Of a stretch of 64,000 nucleotides of DNA, positions 59,356 through 64,000 are shown in pieces (position 1 is the first letter of the stretch; every line of letters starts with the position of its first letter). The position numbers and the translations under genes were made by a program. Source of the DNA: Gammaproteobacteria bacterium (lineage in GTDB: Bacteria > Pseudomonadota > Gammaproteobacteria > Steroidobacterales > Foliamicaceae). The notes beneath the pieces are model-generated. The model was given only the letters and a program-made list of their open reading frames with translations. It was not told the origin of the DNA and did no database searches. The DNA lies in the NCBI GenBank assembly GCA_026707445.1, contig JAPOWV010000013.1, forward strand, positions 143,966 through 207,965, in the 5' to 3' direction.

Positions 59356-60171
59356 ATGAATTTTGAGCGAGTCGCAAAACTGGGCGCCGAGGTTTCCGGG
59401 ATCGAGCTTTCTCCGGACCTTGCACAGGACGTCATCGAAGAGATCGAACAAGGATTACTGGAACATCGAGTTCTGTTTTTCCGGGATCAGGACCTGAACG
59501 GAGAGGAACTCGTCGAATTCTCCCGGCGCTTCGGCGAAAGCTTCATCCAGCCGGCGCTGGCGCACAAGTACCAGGAACTGCTGTTTCTGGAAAACGACAA
59601 GAGCAAGCCGCCCACGCTGAACACCTTCCACCAGGACATGACCGGCCTCGCGCAACCCCCGGCGCTGCACATGCTGCACGCGCTGGTGGTGCCCGACGGG
59701 GGCGGTGACACGATGTGGGCCTGCAACTACAGCGCCTACGAATCCCTGTCGGACGAAATGAAGCGAATACTCGGCAGCCTGACCTGCACCCACACGATAC
59801 TCGGGTACTACGAGCCGATCGTGAGGAACTGGGAGAACGCCGAGGAAACGCTGAAGGAATTCAAGGAAATATTCCCGCCGGTCACGCACCCGCTGGTGAG
59901 GACCCACCCGCGAACCGGCCGCAAGTCACTGTTCGTCAACCGCTTCTTCACCAATTTCATCAACGGTTTCACTCCCCAGGAAAGCGAAAACCTGCTTCAA
60001 TTCCTGTACAAGCACATCGAAACGCCCGAATTCTGCGTGCGGCTGCGCTGGCGCCCAGGGACCCTGGCGATCTGGGACAACCGCTGCACCTCCCACTACG
60101 CGCTGGCCGACTACTGGCCGCAGCACCGCAAGATGCAGCGCGCTTCGGTCTCCGGCGACACTCCCTTCTAG
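59356..60171 (+). CDS. TauD/TfdA-family Fe(II)/2-oxoglutarate dioxygenase
   Basis: A 271-residue enzyme with the TauD fold: 'LLEHRVLFFRDQDLNGEELVEFSRRFG' region at the N-terminus, the iron-binding H-x-D in 'NTFHQDMTGLAQPP', and the distal His in 'WDNRCTSHYALADYWPQ', followed by the Arg of 'KMQRASVSGD' that binds 2-oxoglutarate. Family members open C-S, C-O or C-N bonds, for example in taurine, 2,4-D and other sulfonates or ethers, through hydroxylation. The substrate is not evident. It starts 3 bp after the exported hydrolase and is followed by a hairpin. Confidence 0.92.
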   Translation: MNFERVAKLGAEVSGIELSPDLAQDVIEEIEQGLLEHRVLFFRDQDLNGEELVEFSRRFGESFIQPALAHKYQELLFLENDKSKPPTLNTFHQDMTGLAQPPALHMLHALVVPDGGGDTMWACNYSAYESLSDEMKRILGSLTCTHTILGYYEPIVRNWENAEETLKEFKEIFPPVTHPLVRTHPRTGRKSLFVNRFFTNFINGFTPQESENLLQFLYKHIETPEFCVRLRWRPGTLAIWDNRCTSHYALADYWPQHRKMQRASVSGDTPF

Positions 60172-60173
60172 CA

Positions 60174-60193
60174 ACGGCGCGTCGAGGCGCCGT
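60174..60193 (+). terminator. GC hairpin after the TauD-type gene
   Basis: ACGGCGC (60174-60180) pairs perfectly with GCGCCGT (60187-60193) around a six-base loop, and TCTAATTGT follows. The T-run is poor but position between convergent genes supports a terminator. Confidence 0.5.
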
Positions 60194-60200
60194 CTAATTG

Positions 60201-60752
60201 TCAATCGATGCGGATGCGGATGACCACGCCCCCCATCACGTCGCCCACCCTGAGGTCGGTTTGCGGCGAGTCCCGGTGGTTGTTGTGGCAGTTGACGCAG
60301 GCTTCGGCGATGGCGCGGTCCGGGTACACCGCCGCAAAATACCGCTCGCCGCCCAGTTCCTCCTCGCCGTAGAAGTTCTCGTCCGGGTTTTCGGCCACGA
60401 ATTCCAGGCCTTCCCGCTCCAGTTCCGTTCCGGGGCCGTTGGTCTTGTTGATCGGATTGAGCGAGAGCAGGGCGTAGGAGAAGTCCCCGGTGTTGTCCAT
60501 TACCGTTTCGGCGCCGAAGCGGAACATTTGCGCCGGCAGCGGCAGCGCCGCCTCGTCCGCGAAGTGCTCCGATGCGGTGAGGATCTTCTCGTCGACCGTG
60601 AGCCGTTGCACCACCATGCGGGTATAGACCTCGCGATCCGCCGACATCACCTGATAGAGCATGTCGGCGACTTTCGGGTAGGGAATTCCCTGGGCCGCCG
60701 CCCCGAAGGTGGCCGCGAACCCGGCAGCGATCATCAGTGTTCTGTATTTCAT
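60201..60752 (-). CDS. Tll0287-like monohaem periplasmic protein (DUF3365)
   Basis: A 183-residue protein with a signal peptide ('LMIAAGFAATFGAAAQ') and the Tll0287/DUF3365 domain. The family's landmarks are 'ALLSLNPINKTNGPGTELER', 'GGERYFAAVYPDRAIAEACVNCHNNH' with one CXXCH haem site (CVNCH), and 'LRVGDVMGGVVIRI' at the end. These PAS-like haem domains are found alone or as sensor inputs in redox signalling. It is downstream of a multihaem cytochrome on the same strand (65-bp gap) with its own GGAGGAG ribosome site. It may be a redox carrier or sensor for that module. Confidence 0.87.
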   Translation of the reverse strand: MKYRTLMIAAGFAATFGAAAQGIPYPKVADMLYQVMSADREVYTRMVVQRLTVDEKILTASEHFADEAALPLPAQMFRFGAETVMDNTGDFSYALLSLNPINKTNGPGTELEREGLEFVAENPDENFYGEEELGGERYFAAVYPDRAIAEACVNCHNNHRDSPQTDLRVGDVMGGVVIRIRID

Positions 60753-60817
60753 TTTTCTGCTCCTCCGCCCGATTCTAAAGCCGGATTTCCGGACGGTTAC
60801 TCCGCAATCACCCCAAG

Positions 60818-62305
60818 TCAGCGGACCACGCCGCGCTCGTCAGCGGATGAGCGCCGCACGGCCCATTCCACGCTCTTGAGGTGGATCGAAGGAGCTCCCG
60901 TGAAATTGCGCTCAACCAGGCCGGCGTCGGCCAGCGTATCGAGCGAATACTCCAGGCCGTGGCAGTCGAGGCAGACGGGCCGGATCATCTTCTCGTTCGG
61001 ACGCAGGGTGTCGTTCTGGTTGTGGTTGGTCGCGAGCGTGTCGCGACTCTGGGTTATGGGCATGTGGCATGTCGCGCAACTCACGCCGGCGCCGGGCGGC
61101 GCTTCGCCGGCCAACTCTGCCCGCCAAAGCTGGTGGTGGGGGCTGCCGGCGTAGGCCTGCGTGTGGGAATCGTCGTGACAGGATACACAGGCTTCGACGG
61201 CCGCCCGCGCCGTGTCCACCTCGTGGGGCCGATGACAGGCGTCGCAATCGAGCGCACGGTGCGCGTCGGCGTCGGCTCGCATCGGCAGGCGCGCTTCGCC
61301 CACGGTCATGCGCGCGGGCGGGGCGGGATCGGCGAGCCAGTCGGCCACGAAGGCAGGTACCGCGCGGGACAGGCCGATTCGCTCGAGTCCCGCCGCTGGC
61401 TTCCGGGGCGGTGCGATGCCGGGGTGTTCGCGCATGCCGTGCCGCCCCCCGGCAAAGGATCGCGCCTGCGGTTCGTGACAGGACCTGCACGCGCCGGTGG
61501 ACGGCGCCTCGATCCAGTGGGCCGCAACGGCGGCCTGCGCGGCGTTGGCGGGGAGACCCTCGGCGTGACACGCGGCGCAATTCACGCCGGCCTCCGCGTG
61601 ACCGGAGCCCGCCCACAGAGTGAGCACGTTCGTGTCGGCGAATGCGGCTGCGGGCGCGATCGCGTCGGCGCGCCGGAGCGCCGGCCCGCCGGGCGATTGA
61701 AGTGCGCGGAAACGCGCGGTCATTGCGTGCACCGGCTCGGGCTTCAGCGCCGGTTGGCCGGCGTGCTCGACCAGGAACTCCTCATACAGCGCCCGATTAT
61801 CGTGGTAGTTGTGGCAACCCGCCGTTGCGCAGGTATCGAAGCCGAGGCCCGCGTGGCTGGGCCGGTCCAGCCGGATGTCCTGGTCGCCTTCCGAGTGGCA
61901 CGCGACGCAGAAGTCCGTGGCGACCGTGACCGCGCCCGTCCGGGTGATCTCGGGCCGGTGTTCGGCGTGACAGCTCGTGCACAGGCGCGCATCGAGCGAC
62001 TCCCAGTAGGCCGCCATTCTCGGGTTGCGGAACATCGAGCGGGGATGGCTGTCGCCGACGGCGTTCAATTCAGCCTCGTGGCAGTTGCGGCAAGTCTCGT
62101 TCAGCGCCCGTTCTGCCGCCTCCTCCTCCGCAAACGGACCCGCCGCATGGCAGGTTTCGCAGGCCATCTCGATCTGATGGTGGGCATCGGTGGTTCTGCC
62201 GATAAGGAGCGGTCGCCGGTCGCCGCCCACGACCATGGCGGCGGCAATATACGCCGCCGCAAGCAGCGTCGCCCCCACCCACAGGAAAACGGCCTTCGAC
62301 GACAT
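60818..62305 (-). CDS. Membrane-anchored 11-haem cytochrome c
   Basis: A 495-residue protein. A single N-terminal helix ('AVFLWVGATLLAAAYIAAAMVV') serves as signal or anchor. Haem motifs, in order: CETCH, CRNCH, CTSCH, CVACH, then CATAGCH (a CX4CH site), CAACH, CRSCH, CDACH, CVSCH, CATCH and CLDCH. That makes ten CXXCH plus one CX4CH, 11 candidate haems. I do not recognise it as a characterised family such as MtrA, NrfA or Hao; regions resemble doubled-CXXCH cytochrome repeats. It starts 9 bp after the GPP34/cytochrome b fusion gene, so the two are very likely expressed and act together. Location: periplasmic face of the inner membrane. Confidence 0.88.
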   Translation of the reverse strand: MSSKAVFLWVGATLLAAAYIAAAMVVGGDRRPLLIGRTTDAHHQIEMACETCHAAGPFAEEEAAERALNETCRNCHEAELNAVGDSHPRSMFRNPRMAAYWESLDARLCTSCHAEHRPEITRTGAVTVATDFCVACHSEGDQDIRLDRPSHAGLGFDTCATAGCHNYHDNRALYEEFLVEHAGQPALKPEPVHAMTARFRALQSPGGPALRRADAIAPAAAFADTNVLTLWAGSGHAEAGVNCAACHAEGLPANAAQAAVAAHWIEAPSTGACRSCHEPQARSFAGGRHGMREHPGIAPPRKPAAGLERIGLSRAVPAFVADWLADPAPPARMTVGEARLPMRADADAHRALDCDACHRPHEVDTARAAVEACVSCHDDSHTQAYAGSPHHQLWRAELAGEAPPGAGVSCATCHMPITQSRDTLATNHNQNDTLRPNEKMIRPVCLDCHGLEYSLDTLADAGLVERNFTGAPSIHLKSVEWAVRRSSADERGVVR

Positions 62306-62314
62306 CCGGGACGC

Positions 62315-63490
62315 TCAGTACAGGTACGCCGCGAGAATGTGCACGGCCAGCAGCGCCGGCAGCGGACAGATGGCCGCGACGTGCAGCCACAGCAGGGTAC
62401 GGCGCAGATTACCCGTTCGGCCGATCCCTGCCCGATGGAGCCTGTGCACGGCGCCGATTGCGATGCCGGCGAGCGCGCCGGAAAGCAGCGTCGCGAGGTA
62501 GAAGCCCATGAGCGCGGCGTTGACGTTGGCGCCGAGACGAAAGCCGGTATGGGCGAACAGTGCGGGCACGCAGGCGAAGCCGATGACAACGTGGGCGAGA
62601 CGCCACCGGCGCAGGCCCGCGATCCGGGGGACGAGCTTTTTTCTGATGGCCACACCGACAAGTAGCACGGCGACGCTGAGCGCCAGCAGCAGGTAGCCGC
62701 TCCACTGCTGCCAGAACCCGTCGAACCAGAGATGCTCAAGAACGCCGGGGCCGAACCGGTCCGGCGCCCGGATACGGGGGGCGAGCAGCACGGCCGAAAT
62801 GCCCACAGCCGCCGCGATGGACAGCGACAGCAGCCGACTCTGGGTGCGTTGCGCCTGGGCCCGGGCGGCGCGCACGATCGTGCGCTGAATGTCCGCAATG
62901 GTGCCGGCGACCTCCCGGCCGATCAGGTCCATCCTGCGCAACTGCGCTATCCGGGAGGGCTCGATCTCCCGGTCCGGGAAGAGCTCGGGGAGGATCTGGC
63001 AGGCGTCGGCCAGGGAGATCAGCGCGATGTCGCGGGGGTCGGGGATAACGTCGTCCAGCGCGCGCGCGATGCGCGCCTTGATTCCCCGTTGCGCACCGTC
63101 GGCGAGTGTGGGATAGCGAACGGAGCCGAACGCCCACAGGAACCGCTCCTCGCGGCGTTCCAGAATGCCGCGCCCGACGAGGCTTGCGAGCGCCTGCTCG
63201 CGAATCGCCGCTGCATCCTCGGTGGACAGTATCCGGATCCACGTCTGCGTGTCCGTCGTATCCGCGCGCGCAGCGATCCTTGCGAGAACCGCGTCAAGCG
63301 GCGGATGGCCCGTAGGCTCCGCGTCGATGACAACCAGGGATTCGAGGTCGGTGTCGATGCGGTAGGCAAACGCCAGATCCAACAGTACCGCGCCGGCCAG
63401 CACGCACTCGAAGGCGTGTTCCCTGATCGGCAGGAACGCGCCTTCTTCGTCGCCGAGCAGCAGCAGGATCTCTTCGGTGAACGTGAGCAT
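62315..63490 (-). CDS. GPP34 (GOLPH3/Vps74-like) domain fused to a di-haem b-type membrane domain
   Basis: A 391-residue protein. Residues 1 to about 205 match the GPP34 pattern ('MLTFTEEILLLLGDEEGAF', 'LAGAVLLDLAFAYRIDTD', 'VRYPTLADGAQ'-type Arg loop, 'DIALISLADACQILPELF'), a fold known from the yeast/human Golgi phosphoinositide-binding proteins and from actinobacterial or other bacterial proteins. Residues ~220-391 contain about five transmembrane helices, two of which carry H-X13-H: His300/His314 and His370/His384. This is the four-His arrangement that ligates two b haems in cytochrome b and ferric-reductase-type proteins. The ATG at 63490 begins the GPP34 domain exactly; a frame extending to 63604 adds no conserved sequence. 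It heads the operon with the 11-haem cytochrome. Confidence 0.82.
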   Translation of the reverse strand: MLTFTEEILLLLGDEEGAFLPIREHAFECVLAGAVLLDLAFAYRIDTDLESLVVIDAEPTGHPPLDAVLARIAARADTTDTQTWIRILSTEDAAAIREQALASLVGRGILERREERFLWAFGSVRYPTLADGAQRGIKARIARALDDVIPDPRDIALISLADACQILPELFPDREIEPSRIAQLRRMDLIGREVAGTIADIQRTIVRAARAQAQRTQSRLLSLSIAAAVGISAVLLAPRIRAPDRFGPGVLEHLWFDGFWQQWSGYLLLALSVAVLLVGVAIRKKLVPRIAGLRRWRLAHVVIGFACVPALFAHTGFRLGANVNAALMGFYLATLLSGALAGIAIGAVHRLHRAGIGRTGNLRRTLLWLHVAAICPLPALLAVHILAAYLY

Positions 63491-64000
63491 GCTTGTCTGC
63501 GGTCGGCTCGGGCCGAGGCCAGTACCGCGCCCGATCTGCGAACCGCTCTCCCGTATCTTTGCCGAACGGTGTGTCCATCGGCTTATCGGCAGGGATGCCG
63601 ACATTCTACAGCGCCACTCCGGCTAACGTCGCGGGCTCGTTCAGCGTCGGACAGTTAACGATGTCGGCACAACGCACGTGCCCAAGACGTTTGCCTTCAC
63701 GGCTGTGAAAGGTTGGATCGGTCCGGCCCAACAGATACTCGGACTGGCACTATTGCTGTTGTCGATGGCACGCAGTCTCGTTCGCGCAATCCGCCGTCGA
63801 AGAGGCGGCACATGATCGCCGGAGTTCGCAACAGGTGTTAGTTCAAAGCAGTAATGTCCCCTTTCTCCAGAGCAAAGAGGCAACAGACGCGCGCGCTCAT
63901 TACAGAATGGCCGGCCCGGAACATCAGCCTCCGTTACGGAGCAGATCCCAGAATGCCCGCGGCGTCAGTACCCGGACGCTCCTGCCACGACTTGAATCGA
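63491..64000. other. Intergenic region with no supportable gene
   Basis: These 510 bp carry the presumed promoter region of the cytochrome operon and then sequence that is markedly less GC-rich than the rest of the window. I see only short overlapping frames. One, on the plus strand from GTG 63678 to 63815, would encode a 45-residue peptide with one hydrophobic helix ('ILGLALLLLSMARSLV') and a basic tail, but it has no ribosome site. The last bases (63977-63989) repeat the word GACGCTCCTGCC of the 8425-8571 element, so another copy may begin beyond the edge. Confidence 0.4.

Overview
The window is a high-GC, gene-dense bacterial segment with almost no non-coding DNA. The housekeeping genes point to a gammaproteobacterium, probably an uncultured marine or host-associated heterotroph: mrp/apbC next to scpA, a yciB-bolA pair, a dimeric-type metG with a C-terminal tRNA-binding domain, and TonB-dependent receptors beginning with the 'EEIIVTARKREE' type of plug. 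This placement is inference, because no rRNA or tRNA gene is present to anchor it. I saw no phage, CRISPR array or intact insertion sequence.

Layout. 1-1215 (minus): start of scpA and mrp. 1300-8414 (plus): two paralogous GPH-type sugar/cation symporters, a TonB-dependent receptor, a PhyH-type 2-oxoglutarate dioxygenase and an alpha/beta hydrolase, which read as one uptake-and-degradation locus. 8425-8571: an intergenic inverted/direct repeat element. 8585-9414 (minus): bolA and yciB. 9473-15192 (plus): a POT peptide transporter overlapping a secreted ACE-like M2 carboxydipeptidase, then metG and a small 2x[4Fe-4S] ferredoxin. 15201-22482 (minus): a tightly overlapping seven-gene operon for an Alternative Complex III-like quinol:cytochrome c oxidoreductase, with its B subunit split into two proteins as in Qrc. 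22596-24119: an acyl-CoA/acyl-ACP ligase of lower GC. 24132-26905 (minus): a Tat-exported M24 peptidase and a Tat-exported class V aminotransferase-like PLP enzyme. 26977-33404 (plus): a Dpp/Opp-type peptide ABC importer with a fused double ATPase, and an FAD oxidoreductase.

33415-37179 (minus): a second TonB receptor, a 98-residue unknown and a SAM methyltransferase. 37323-40681 (plus): two VOC proteins, then CysD and CysC with no CysN. 40718-46818 (plus): the soluble NAD-dependent molybdenum formate dehydrogenase fdsGBA-D with fdhD. 46827-53244 (minus): methylmalonate-semialdehyde dehydrogenase and two tandem FAD/GcvT-type methylamine (dimethylglycine/sarcosine-like) dehydrogenases. 53458-56082 (plus): a corrinoid protein, a small conserved protein and a non-pyrrolysine MttB-family methyltransferase. 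Together 40718-56082 look like a one-carbon island that strips methyl groups from quaternary or methylated amines and burns the carbon to CO2 through formate.

56112-56221: a second intergenic inverted repeat. 56221-58278 (minus): a third TonB receptor, divergent from a Tat-like exported alpha/beta hydrolase and a TauD-type dioxygenase (58399-60171). 60201-63490 (minus): a Tll0287-like monohaem protein, an 11-haem cytochrome c and, most unusual, a protein joining an N-terminal GPP34 (GOLPH3/Vps74-like) domain to a membrane domain carrying two H-X13-H helices, the signature of a di-haem b cytochrome. 63491-64000 holds no gene I can support.

Most noteworthy: the GPP34/di-haem b fusion with its multihaem partners; the TonB-receptor/hydrolase/2OG-oxygenase cassette that occurs twice, with both hydrolases carrying His where the nucleophilic Ser is expected; the ACIII/Qrc hybrid operon; and the CysD-CysC pair without CysN.
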